Positions 25,813 through 33,528 of a stretch of DNA of 64,000 bases are shown one piece after another; positions within the stretch are counted from its first letter, which is position 1; each line of letters begins with the position of its first letter. Source of the DNA: an uncultured Clostridia bacterium. Its GTDB lineage: Bacteria > Bacillota > Clostridia > Oscillospirales > Acutalibacteraceae. Location of the stretch: NCBI GenBank assembly GCA_937876205.1, contig CALEII010000034.1:1-64000 (forward strand), read 5' to 3'. The translations under genes and the position numbers were made by a program. The notes beneath the pieces were generated by a model. It searched no databases. It was not told the origin of the DNA and saw only the letters and a list, made by a program, of their open reading frames with translations.

Positions 25813-27017
25813 TGAGAGATTTAAAGCATCTTTATGAATTTGAAAAGCTACTGCTTGATGCCAACAATGAGCTTGTTCAGAAGGCAAAGGCAGATGGGGG
25901 AATAGCACTGGGATACACCTGTTACCACATTCCCGAGGTTCTTCTCAACTGCGGAAACTGTTTTTCCGTCAGGCTAAGAGCTCCCAGAACAGGCTCAATG
26001 GATATTGCAACTTACTATATGAGCAACTTTCTGTGCGGCTTTTCAAAGGCTATCCTTGAAAGAGCCATTGAGGGCGGCTACAACTTCCTGAATGCTCTTT
26101 TAGCATCTGAAACCTGCTCTGAAATGAACAGAACTGCAGAGCATTTTGAGCTTCTTGATCTGGTTCCTGAGAATAAGTTCTTTGTAACCTTTCTTGATAT
26201 GCCCTTTAAGATTGAGGACCATACCGTAAAGCATTATGTCAATCAGACAAGACTAAAGATTCTCGATAAAATGACTTCCGTTTACGGTGTTGATACTTCA
26301 GATGAAGCACTTCTGGAGGCTGTTGATGAACACAATGAGGTCTGCCGTCTTATGACTGAAATCGGCAACTACCGTAAGGAAGATAATCCGAGAATTACGG
26401 GATATGAGTATCATATTCTCAATCTCATTACATATTGCTGCCCGAAAGCACTCATTCTGCCTATGCTCAGAGAAACTGCAGAGGAGCTTAAGACAAGAGA
26501 GCCCGATGCAAAAAAGAATTACAGAGCAAAAATTGTTGTTGTGGGCTCCGAAATGGATGACCCGGAGTTTACTTCTCTTATCGAAGACAGCGGTGCTCTT
26601 GTTGTTGCTGACAGATACTGTTTCGGTGCACTTCCCGGAAGGCAGGAAATCAAAATCGATAAAGATGAAGATATACTCACTCAGATTTGTCTTCATTACC
26701 TTAAAACAAGTCAGTGTCCCCGTTATATGAGCCACGAAAAGGTTCAGGAGAGAAGAGACTATGTAAAACAGCTTGTTGACGAATACCACGCAGACGGTGT
26801 TATGTATGAGCAGCTCAAGTTCTGCGAATACTGGGGCTATGAAAGAGCTCTCGCTTCATACATAATGACAAATGACTACGGTGTACCGACAGCAGCCGTT
26901 GACAGACAGTATACAGCTTCTGCATCGGGACAGCTGCGTACACGAGTTCAGGCATTCGTTGAAAGTCTTGAAATAAAGAAGATTCAGAAGGAGAAGGAGG
27001 GAAAGAAGAATGGATAA
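25812..27017 (+). CDS. 2-hydroxyacyl-CoA dehydratase-family protein, subunit 1
   Basis: The 401-aa product belongs to the HgdB/BcrBC (2-hydroxyacyl-CoA dehydratase D-component and benzoyl-CoA reductase) superfamily. The N-terminal GYTCYHIPEVLLNCGNC segment and Cys37, Cys47, Cys50, Cys75 and Cys102 are candidate Fe-S ligands, and the VVGSEMDDPEF and DRYCFGALPG segments mark the second Rossmann-like domain. Such proteins bind [4Fe-4S] or double-cubane clusters and receive an ATP-energised electron from the activase. The substrate is unknown and need not be a CoA ester. It overlaps the next subunit by 8 bases, and both are followed by the cognate activase gene. Confidence 0.85.
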   Translation: MRDLKHLYEFEKLLLDANNELVQKAKADGGIALGYTCYHIPEVLLNCGNCFSVRLRAPRTGSMDIATYYMSNFLCGFSKAILERAIEGGYNFLNALLASETCSEMNRTAEHFELLDLVPENKFFVTFLDMPFKIEDHTVKHYVNQTRLKILDKMTSVYGVDTSDEALLEAVDEHNEVCRLMTEIGNYRKEDNPRITGYEYHILNLITYCCPKALILPMLRETAEELKTREPDAKKNYRAKIVVVGSEMDDPEFTSLIEDSGALVVADRYCFGALPGRQEIKIDKDEDILTQICLHYLKTSQCPRYMSHEKVQERRDYVKQLVDEYHADGVMYEQLKFCEYWGYERALASYIMTNDYGVPTAAVDRQYTASASGQLRTRVQAFVESLEIKKIQKEKEGKKNG

Positions 27018-28539
27018 TTACGGTAAACTGTATAAAGAGCATACAGCTATACTCAAGCACAGAGAATGGCGTGGCTTCAGGGATACAATGTATGACTACT
27101 ATCGTTGGCTTGTCACCTGGAAAGATATGATCAAAATGGTGCTCAAGGCCCCGGTTTCTACAGTCAAAGGTATATGGAAATACCGCTGGATGGCATCCTA
27201 TCTTTCTGCACCGTCCTTCGTTGACCGTCACGTTGCAGGGCTGAGAGGTCCTCAGCTTCGTATGGCTCATCTTCATTACAATATGATTGTAAAGCACACA
27301 ACAAAGCTTATAAATATTTCACTTCGTGCCGATGAAAAGATAAACCCCGGCAATAAGCTTTCAAAGAAAATCGTTCTTATGGATGAAATTGTTCCCAACG
27401 AAGTGTTTACGGGTTTCCCCAATCTCATTCCTATGCCTCTTCAGACATTGCCCATATTCCTTTCATCAATGGTTGACCAGCAGATTACACCTCCTTATCT
27501 TGAAGTGACAGAAAGCTTCGGTGTTCCTGCCGATGTGTGTCCTCTGCCCAGTGCAGAAGCAGGTGTTGCCATTGAAGACGATTACCCGAAAATGGGCTGC
27601 TGTATGATAGGCACAAATATGCCCTGTGACGGTTCAATTATGAACTCATCCTTCCTTGACAGAAGACTTAACCTTCCCACACACTGTTTTGGTGTGCCTC
27701 TTCGTTATGACGGTGAAGATGTACAGGAATATGCAGTTGAAGAAATAAAATCACTTATTAAATTCATTGAAGAGCAGACAGGCGAAAAGTTCGACTGGGA
27801 CGCTTACTTCAGACGGATGAAAGACTATAACACTCAGCTTGAATATGAAAGACAGAAATGGGATATCAATAAAACACCTTATCCTCAGATGACGGGTGCA
27901 TGCTTCTGGCTTTACAGAATATTCTATTTCAACCTTTCAGGCGGCTCAAATGAAAAGTTCATCAAGGTTGACGAAAAGGTCAACAAGATAATGATGAAAG
28001 CATATGAGAAGAAAACTCCCGTATCGAAAGAAATGCGCCACAGAGCCGTTGTATGGAGCTGTCCTGCAAACTATTACACGTCATTTGCAAACTGGCTTGA
28101 AAACTGCTGGGGTATGAACGTTGTTATGGATATGGAAACTATGATTTCATATCTTGAAATTGACACAGAGGACAAGGAGCAGTCACTTAAAGACCTTGCA
28201 AAGACTTATCAGCGCTCAATTATGCGTAAGCACACAAAGGGCGGATATAAGAACGTTGTTGACGAACTGTGGAGAATCGTTGAAGAATATAATGCAGACA
28301 CTGTTATTATGTACGACCAGATTTCCTGTAAGGGTATGGACGGTCTTACAGGTATTTTTGACGACCAGGCAAGAGAAAAGGGTGTCAACTTTATCTGGGT
28401 ACAGCAGGACCTTATGGACCCGAGAACTATTTCAAGAAGAGATATGCGTGAACAGGTCAACAAATATATGCAGACAGTTCTTCAGGAAGAGCCTCTTGAT
28501 GCTTCACTTCTTGATTTTGAAGACGATTTAGCTTGGTAA
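27010..28539 (+). CDS. 2-hydroxyacyl-CoA dehydratase-family protein, subunit 2
   Basis: The 509-aa partner subunit has a long N-terminal extension (about 1-110, basic and aromatic: YDYYRWLVTWKDMIK) not typical of the standard roughly 380-430-aa subunits. It then has the HgdA/HgdB-like fold with GCCMIGTNMPCDGS, VPLRYDGEDV, WSCPANYYTS and a C-terminal MYDQISCKGMDGLTGIFDDQAREKGV segment. Cysteines in ADVCPLP, GCC, MPCD, WSCP and SCKG are possible cluster ligands. It probably heterodimerises with the preceding subunit. Coupling by an 8-base overlap and equal codon style support a single operon. The substrate cannot be assigned. Confidence 0.8.
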   Translation: MDNYGKLYKEHTAILKHREWRGFRDTMYDYYRWLVTWKDMIKMVLKAPVSTVKGIWKYRWMASYLSAPSFVDRHVAGLRGPQLRMAHLHYNMIVKHTTKLINISLRADEKINPGNKLSKKIVLMDEIVPNEVFTGFPNLIPMPLQTLPIFLSSMVDQQITPPYLEVTESFGVPADVCPLPSAEAGVAIEDDYPKMGCCMIGTNMPCDGSIMNSSFLDRRLNLPTHCFGVPLRYDGEDVQEYAVEEIKSLIKFIEEQTGEKFDWDAYFRRMKDYNTQLEYERQKWDINKTPYPQMTGACFWLYRIFYFNLSGGSNEKFIKVDEKVNKIMMKAYEKKTPVSKEMRHRAVVWSCPANYYTSFANWLENCWGMNVVMDMETMISYLEIDTEDKEQSLKDLAKTYQRSIMRKHTKGGYKNVVDELWRIVEEYNADTVIMYDQISCKGMDGLTGIFDDQAREKGVNFIWVQQDLMDPRTISRRDMREQVNKYMQTVLQEEPLDASLLDFEDDLAW

Positions 28540-28560
28540 GGTATAAAGGAGAAGAAAAAT

Positions 28561-29361
28561 ATGAAATATTTCGGTGGTTGTGATGTTGGTTCAACATACA
28601 CAAAATGCGTAATCTTAGATGAAAACGGTAATATGGTTGCAAATGTTACCAACAGAAGTAAAATAAATCCCGTTGCAAGTGCTGAAATTGCACTCGGTGA
28701 TGCAATAGCTCAGGTTGACGGTCTTGAATCAGCCGAGGAGCTTACATATCTTATCGGTACAGGCTACGGCAGAAACAAGGTGCCTTTTGCGGACGAAAAC
28801 ATTTCCGAAATCAGCTGTCACGCTATGGGTGTTCACGTTACAAATCCTGAAGTGAAGGCAATTATTGATATCGGCGGTCAGGATGTAAAGGGTATTTCAA
28901 TCGACACTGACGGCACTGTCAAAAACTTCGCAATGAACGACAAATGTGCGGCGGGTACAGGCAGATTCTATGAAGCTATGGCAAATGCATTTGAAATGAC
29001 TCTGCCTGAATTCTCAAAGCTTTCACTGAATGCAAAAAATACTATACCCATTACTGCTCAGTGTACTGTTTTTGCAGAAAGTGAAGTTATTTCACTTGTT
29101 GGTGAGGGTAAGCCTATGGACGAAATCGCAGCAGGTATTCAGCTTGCCGTTGCAAAAAGATGCTTCGTTATGGCTAAAAAAGCAGGTGCAACCGATTCAA
29201 TAACACTCACAGGCGGTTGTGCAAAGAATGACGGACTTAAAAAAGCAATTGAAAAAGTGCTTAAAATCAATGTCGTTGAGCTTAAGACCGACCCTCAGCT
29301 TATGGGGGCACTCGGTGCTGCTGAATATGCCCGTCAGAAGGGGCTTGCAAAGGTGAACTGA
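28561..29361 (+). CDS. Acyl-CoA dehydratase activase (HgdC/BadF-type ATPase)
   Basis: A 266-aa ASKHA-fold ATPase with phosphate motif 1 GGCDVGSTYTKCVILD, IDIGGQDVKGI, and the signature NDKCAAGTGRF holding Cys129. Cys168 (TAQCTVFAESE) matches the second cluster ligand; two subunits share one [4Fe-4S] cluster through these cysteines in HgdC. It hydrolyses ATP to drive a low-potential electron onto its partner, here surely the two preceding subunits. The ATG follows a GGAG-type site (AAAGGAGAAG), 21 bases after the previous stop. Presence of an intact activase argues that the unusual dehydratase-like pair is an active radical or reductive enzyme. Confidence 0.94.
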   Translation: MKYFGGCDVGSTYTKCVILDENGNMVANVTNRSKINPVASAEIALGDAIAQVDGLESAEELTYLIGTGYGRNKVPFADENISEISCHAMGVHVTNPEVKAIIDIGGQDVKGISIDTDGTVKNFAMNDKCAAGTGRFYEAMANAFEMTLPEFSKLSLNAKNTIPITAQCTVFAESEVISLVGEGKPMDEIAAGIQLAVAKRCFVMAKKAGATDSITLTGGCAKNDGLKKAIEKVLKINVVELKTDPQLMGALGAAEYARQKGLAKVN

Positions 29362-29362
29362 T

Positions 29363-29518
29363 ATGGAAGTTTTGCTTATAATACTTGCAGTTATTGTCGG
29401 ACTTTTCCTTCTGACATTTGCTGTTTACTGGTTCAATCTTGATATGAAGCTTGTGCGTAAGGTATACGACCTTCTTCAGAAGCATTATGATACTATGAAA
29501 AGGGATAAGAAGCTCTGA
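29363..29518 (+). CDS. Small single-pass membrane protein (51 aa)
   Basis: ATG at 29363 follows AAAGGTG (29350-29355) and begins one base after the activase stop; the TGA (29516-29518) overlaps the following ATG by one base. The peptide MEVLLIILAVIVGLFLLTFA has one hydrophobic helix at its very N-terminus, then an aromatic/basic stretch (YWFNLDMKLVRKVYDLLQK) and a Lys-rich end. No family is recognised. Tight packing on both sides makes translation likely. It could tether the Fe-S system to the membrane or to an electron donor; this is inferred from position only. Confidence 0.7.
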   Translation: MEVLLIILAVIVGLFLLTFAVYWFNLDMKLVRKVYDLLQKHYDTMKRDKKL

Positions 29519-30204
29519 TGAACTTTTTTGATTCACTTATAGACGATGTGATGTCACAGATTAAAGCTTCCGGCATCACATCATACCCGTATAATGCCTC
29601 TCTCTGCAGAAAAGACACAGGCTACAGTCAGGTCATTATGCAAAGAGATACGGCATTTGAATTAAGCGGTACGGGAATGAGCCTTGTGACAACTGATGAT
29701 ATAAATGATGAAATAATCGTTGTCGGCGATGACCTTGATAGAATCAGTGATAACAGTAAATTTGCAAGAATTTCAATTGTGCAGACAGATGATATCTCCG
29801 ACGAGCAGAAGGCATTTAAGCTCATAAGGAAGATTGAATATATCAAGTATCACTATTTTCCGGACGGCTATATGATTCGTACAGCATCTTCTTCTCATAA
29901 AGAGGCTGTGCGTGTTTCAAAGTCAGCAGTAAAAGATGGGATTTCCTTCAAAGAAGTCGGCAATCTTCTGATAAAAAAATATAAGGAAATTGATGAGGTC
30001 AGGGGAGTAAAGGTGATTTTTGTCACAGAGCCCGATGCCGGTTTTGATTTATTTGCTGATATTGCACAGAAGGCAGACAATATCACCAAAACGCTTAATC
30101 ATATTATGAATACGGTCAATTTTGACTGTGAAACCTGTAATCTCAAGCCCATATGCGATGAGGTTGAGGGGATGCGTGAATTGCATTTCAGAAACAAAGG
30201 GTAA
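29518..30204 (+). CDS. Truncated acetyl-CoA synthase (CdhC/AcsB)-like protein
   Basis: This 228-aa protein has no full-length assigned family that I can name with certainty. The segment VRVSKSAVKDGISFKEVGNL followed by a KYKEIDEVRGVKVIFVTEPD stretch closely matches the order and pattern of the acetyl-CoA synthase middle domain (RISK.A...G....IG..L......VDKVQVTIYT). The C-terminus has CETCNLKPIC (Cys204, Cys207, Cys213), where AcsB begins its A-cluster Cys motif. The protein ends 15 residues later, so the later A-cluster ligands and the rest of the catalytic domain are missing. It may bind an Fe-S cluster or act as a scaffold. Its presence with a CooC-like ATPase gives independent support for the ACS/CODH link. 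Confidence 0.6.
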   Translation: MNFFDSLIDDVMSQIKASGITSYPYNASLCRKDTGYSQVIMQRDTAFELSGTGMSLVTTDDINDEIIVVGDDLDRISDNSKFARISIVQTDDISDEQKAFKLIRKIEYIKYHYFPDGYMIRTASSSHKEAVRVSKSAVKDGISFKEVGNLLIKKYKEIDEVRGVKVIFVTEPDAGFDLFADIAQKADNITKTLNHIMNTVNFDCETCNLKPICDEVEGMRELHFRNKG

Positions 30205-30218
30205 GCCGAGGAAGACAT

Positions 30219-30800
30219 ATGAATAAACAGGATATTATATCATTTTTTGATAATCAGGCACAGTTCTGGGACGCTCAACAGATTCGTAATGAGGAAATTA
30301 TTGATATAATTCTATGCAAGGGTGGCGTCCGTGAAGGTGTCAGTGTTCTTGACGTTGCCTGCGGTACGGGTGTTCTTTTTTCCGATTATGAGAAACGCAG
30401 AGTTTCATCGGTTACGGCGATAGATATTTCACCCGAAATGGTGAATGCGGCAAAGAAGAAGTTCCCCGAGTATGACATTATCTGTGCAGATGCTGAAGAC
30501 TATTGCTTCGGCAGAACTTTCGACACGGTTATGATTTATAACGCTTTTCCTCATTTTTCAGAGCCCGAAAAGCTTATAAAAAACCTTGCAAAGTCATTGA
30601 ACAAAGGCGGAAGACTGTCAATTGCACACGGTGCAAGCCGTGAAGAAATAGAGAAATGCCATTCGGGAATTGCAAAAAGTGTATCTCTTCCTTTACCATG
30701 TAAAGAGGAGCTTGCTGCACTTATAAAACCTTATTTTGAAGTAGATATTATGATTTCTGATTCACATATGTATATGGTATCAGGAGTCAGAAAACTATAA
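30219..30800 (+). CDS. Class I SAM-dependent methyltransferase
   Basis: A 193-aa Rossmann-fold methyltransferase with motif I VLDVACGTGVLF (about 43-54), the acidic AIDISPEMV strand end, an ICADAEDY motif and a FDTVMIYNAFPHF segment. It is of the UbiE/Methyltransf_11-like general type; the acceptor is unknown. It starts 14 bases after the ACS-like gene with a GAGGAAG-type site and is the last intact gene of the operon opened at 25048. Its presence suggests a methyl group may be involved in the system, which would fit an ACS-related chemistry, but this is speculative. Confidence 0.85.
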   Translation: MNKQDIISFFDNQAQFWDAQQIRNEEIIDIILCKGGVREGVSVLDVACGTGVLFSDYEKRRVSSVTAIDISPEMVNAAKKKFPEYDIICADAEDYCFGRTFDTVMIYNAFPHFSEPEKLIKNLAKSLNKGGRLSIAHGASREEIEKCHSGIAKSVSLPLPCKEELAALIKPYFEVDIMISDSHMYMVSGVRKL

Positions 30801-31190
30801 AAAGGAGCTTGTTAGTATGCTTGAATTTTAAGACCTTTATTTGTATTTTTCACTACAGTTTAAGTGTTTATATCTTCTGTTATAAGTCCGGCAGTGCTGC
30901 TGCCCGAAACAGAGAATCCCGTAACAGCTTTTCTTGAATATCCCGAAGAAGCTGTTGTCACACTTGAAAGTTCAGGACTCACAGCAGAGGAGCTTATGTA
31001 CCGTGCAAGTGCAGAACACGCAGAATATGTTCAGTCAGGCGGCTACGATGATATATGCGGTATTTTTGTGTCACCGTATTATACTGCCCGTATCGGTAAT
31101 ACGGATATCCCTGTGTATTTAACAATGGTTTTTCTGCGTGCAGAGGATTCGGGAGCACTTCACTCACTCTCGGTTTTTTCTGTGATGTGA
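30801..31190 (+). pseudogene. Decayed ORF for a small exported protein
   Basis: AAAGGAG (30801-30807) is placed correctly for an ATG at 30817, but that frame stops after four codons. A hydrophobic, signal-peptide-like run is split between two frames (LNFKTFICIF, then VFISSVISPAVLLP). An uninterrupted 108-codon frame starts only at a GTG at 30864, has no ribosome site, and follows directly on a stop. That frame encodes a plausible globular piece (EYPEEAVVTLESSGLTAEEL, YYTARIGNTDIPVYLTMVF) that ends abruptly. The simplest reading is a gene with two frameshifts near its 5' end; sequencing error is the alternative. No family is recognised. Confidence 0.45.
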
Positions 31191-31232
31191 CATTAGAGTA
31201 ATAATTTATATCATTCAATAGAATCGTTATAT

Positions 31233-31262
31233 AAAAAACAACGGCAGATGCCGTTGTTTTTT
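31233..31262. terminator. Bidirectional rho-independent terminator
   Basis: AAAAAACAACGGC and GCCGTTGTTTTTT pair around a 3-4 base loop, between the decayed plus-strand ORF and the end of the minus-strand GH78 gene. A-run and T-run arms allow use in both directions. Confidence 0.88.
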
Positions 31263-31264
31263 GC

Positions 31265-33394
31265 TTATAATGATATTGTATTTTTACCTTCTGACAGAGT
31301 TGTTTCAGTGCCGTTGTGTCTGAAAACTGCCGTTATGCTTTCAGGTATGCTTATTATGATTTCATATTTGTTATATTTAATGCTTATTTCACCTTTTACC
31401 GTCGTGATTTTTCCCTTTGCAGACGGCAGGTATTTCATACACATCGGCTCTATAATTATGTTTTCATAGGCATATGAGTGTTTTTGCTGACGGATACCCA
31501 GCATATATTCAAAAAGATATTTTGTAACAGCACCGAACATCGGGTGACACTGCGAGCGCACACCGTTCCAGTATTCAAGCAGAGTAGTGGCACCGTTGTT
31601 TATCTGGTTGAAGAATGACACATCCTCCTTGGAAGTGAGAAGTGCGAAAGCCACATCAGCTCTTCCTCTTTCAAAAAGTACCCTTGTTACAATATCAGTG
31701 CCGAATATACCGGTGTCATATTTTTTTGTTTCAGAGTAGTGTCTTATTATATTGTCAAAAGTGCGTTCATCACCAAGCCCTATGTCAACCGCAAATGCGT
31801 TGGCTCCCTGCTCATTTTCAGCAAAATCACCTGTTTCATTATTGAAATACTTGTCGGTCAACGCTTTTTTCTTGGCGTCAATACGGCTGCGAATTGCATC
31901 TGTGTGCTGAATATTACCTGTTATTCGGCAGATTTCAAGGAAGTTTTCCATAGCCTTTATGAAAAAGTAAGTGTTGACAAACGGCTGAGGAATAGTCATT
32001 CCGTTCATTTTGTTCAGCTGATTCTGCGACGGAGCACACCAGTCACCAAGACACCATACGCCCGGCAGATCACTTGTCACAAGCTCATTTTCACTGTGGC
32101 TTTCCATATACTCAAACCACTTCAGCATTTTTGGGAATGTTTCATCAAAAATTGATATATCACCATATGCCTTGTAGAATTCATACGGTACCATTACTAT
32201 TGCACAACCCCAGCCACCGGGACCTCCTCCTGAGGGAACAAACGGTGCTGTGTACTGAATATGACCTGTTTTTCTGTCCTGACAGTCGCAGATGTCTGCA
32301 ATCCATTTCCTGTAGAATTTTTCGGCATCAAGCTGCATCATAGATGCCGAACATGTGAGCTGACCGTCACCTGTATAACCTCTTCTTTCGGTGTGCGGGC
32401 AGTCTGACGGAATACCACAGTGCATATTTGCAAGCTGTGTTCTGATATATGCTTTTCTCAGCCAGTTCAGAGTGTCGTCTTCGCATTCAAATTCGGAATT
32501 AACGGCAACATCTGCGTGTACAACTTCGCATTCAGTCACTTCCACATCACCTGTAACCTCAAAATACCTGAAGCACAGCCATGTGAATTCAGGCTTCAGA
32601 ATTCTTTCGTTGTCATCAGTTATATAAACAGTCTGCTGACCGTATATGTGCATTTCATCAAGTGTTCCGTCATTTTTCAGAAGCTCGCTGTAGCGTACAG
32701 TCACAGTCTGAGCCTTGTTGCTTTTTATAACAGGATAACCTGTAAAGATTTCTCCTGCATCATAGATGTTGTTACCGAGATATACAGGTTTTATCACCCT
32801 TGAGACCTTATCGGCAGGGCAGTTCTGAATGTACAGATTTGTTTCGGGTGCCTCAAAAACTGTGACAGCGTGAACAGCATCGGATTTTTTTGTGTAATTG
32901 TGTGTTTCACCTGTTATCATATCGGAGTGAGTTATGAAGTTTTCTGTGTAAACAGCATTTTTATCGGAGTATATGTACTGTTTTTTTCCGTCAGTATTTG
33001 TTATTTCTGTTTTCCAGCATAGTTTTGCTGTGCCGTAATCATAGCATTCATAAAATCCCGGTGCCAGCATAAATCGCAGTTCATTTCTGCCTGAGCGGAG
33101 AAATTCTGTTATATCTGTCACAGGACAGTAAAGCCTGTGTTCAAACTCCTCTTCAAAAGGCTCTGTACCGTATTCAATATTGTATCTTTTCTCAAAATCG
33201 GTGTTAAGGGGCAGATACAAATCCTCAGAAACTCTTTTACCGTTGATATAAAGAATGTAAGTGCCCATACATCCCACCGTGATTATAGCTTTTTCAAACT
33301 CGTTCAGTTCTATATATGAAATTATGTCAGCAGGTAAGCCTTTTCTGCCTGTACCTATCCATTTTGCTTGTGATAAATCAGCTTTTTTATACAT
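31265..33394 (-). CDS. GH78 family alpha-L-rhamnosidase-like enzyme
   Basis: The 709-aa product has the N-terminal beta-sandwich modules of GH78 (WIGTGRKG, VGCMGTYILYINGKRV, LMLAPGFYECYDYGTAK-like region, YGTEPFEEEF). The (alpha/alpha)6 barrel carries the signature SDCPHTERRGYTGDGQ, with the general acid Glu in HTER and the following Asp; GPGGWGCAIVMVPYEFY and an SFFNQINNGATTLLEYWNG segment follow, and a C-terminal beta domain closes the protein. The family cleaves terminal alpha-L-rhamnose from plant glycosides, rhamnogalacturonan or bacterial polysaccharides. No signal peptide is seen. The ATG at 33394 follows GGAG and lies 18-20 bases after the predicted transcription start; an ATG at 33448 would overlap the -35 box and is rejected. 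Confidence 0.9.
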   Translation of the reverse strand: MYKKADLSQAKWIGTGRKGLPADIISYIELNEFEKAIITVGCMGTYILYINGKRVSEDLYLPLNTDFEKRYNIEYGTEPFEEEFEHRLYCPVTDITEFLRSGRNELRFMLAPGFYECYDYGTAKLCWKTEITNTDGKKQYIYSDKNAVYTENFITHSDMITGETHNYTKKSDAVHAVTVFEAPETNLYIQNCPADKVSRVIKPVYLGNNIYDAGEIFTGYPVIKSNKAQTVTVRYSELLKNDGTLDEMHIYGQQTVYITDDNERILKPEFTWLCFRYFEVTGDVEVTECEVVHADVAVNSEFECEDDTLNWLRKAYIRTQLANMHCGIPSDCPHTERRGYTGDGQLTCSASMMQLDAEKFYRKWIADICDCQDRKTGHIQYTAPFVPSGGGPGGWGCAIVMVPYEFYKAYGDISIFDETFPKMLKWFEYMESHSENELVTSDLPGVWCLGDWCAPSQNQLNKMNGMTIPQPFVNTYFFIKAMENFLEICRITGNIQHTDAIRSRIDAKKKALTDKYFNNETGDFAENEQGANAFAVDIGLGDERTFDNIIRHYSETKKYDTGIFGTDIVTRVLFERGRADVAFALLTSKEDVSFFNQINNGATTLLEYWNGVRSQCHPMFGAVTKYLFEYMLGIRQQKHSYAYENIIIEPMCMKYLPSAKGKITTVKGEISIKYNKYEIIISIPESITAVFRHNGTETTLSEGKNTISL

Positions 33395-33419
33395 ATGACA
33401 ATCATCTCCAGTCATTCTA

Positions 33420-33448
33420 AGTTTATCAAGTTGAAACAGATATGTCAA
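33420..33448 (-). promoter_or_regulatory. Sigma-70-type promoter for the GH78 gene
   Basis: On the minus strand TTGACA, 17 bases, TAAACT. A transcript would begin near 33413, shortly before the ATG at 33394. It is arranged back to back with the plus-strand promoter at 33470. Confidence 0.75.
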
Positions 33449-33469
33449 TTTAAATATATCAATTTGTTA

Positions 33470-33498
33470 TTGATTTTTTTTGAAGCAGTATATATAAT
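33470..33498 (+). promoter_or_regulatory. Sigma-70-type promoter for the GH39-like/esterase operon
   Basis: TTGATT (33470-33475), a 17-base spacer and TATAAT (33493-33498), 31 bases before the ATG at 33529. Only about 21 bases separate it from the divergent GH78 promoter, so one regulator could control both. Confidence 0.85.
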
Positions 33499-33528
33499 AT
33501 ACCTGAATTCATAATCGGAGGAATCAGA

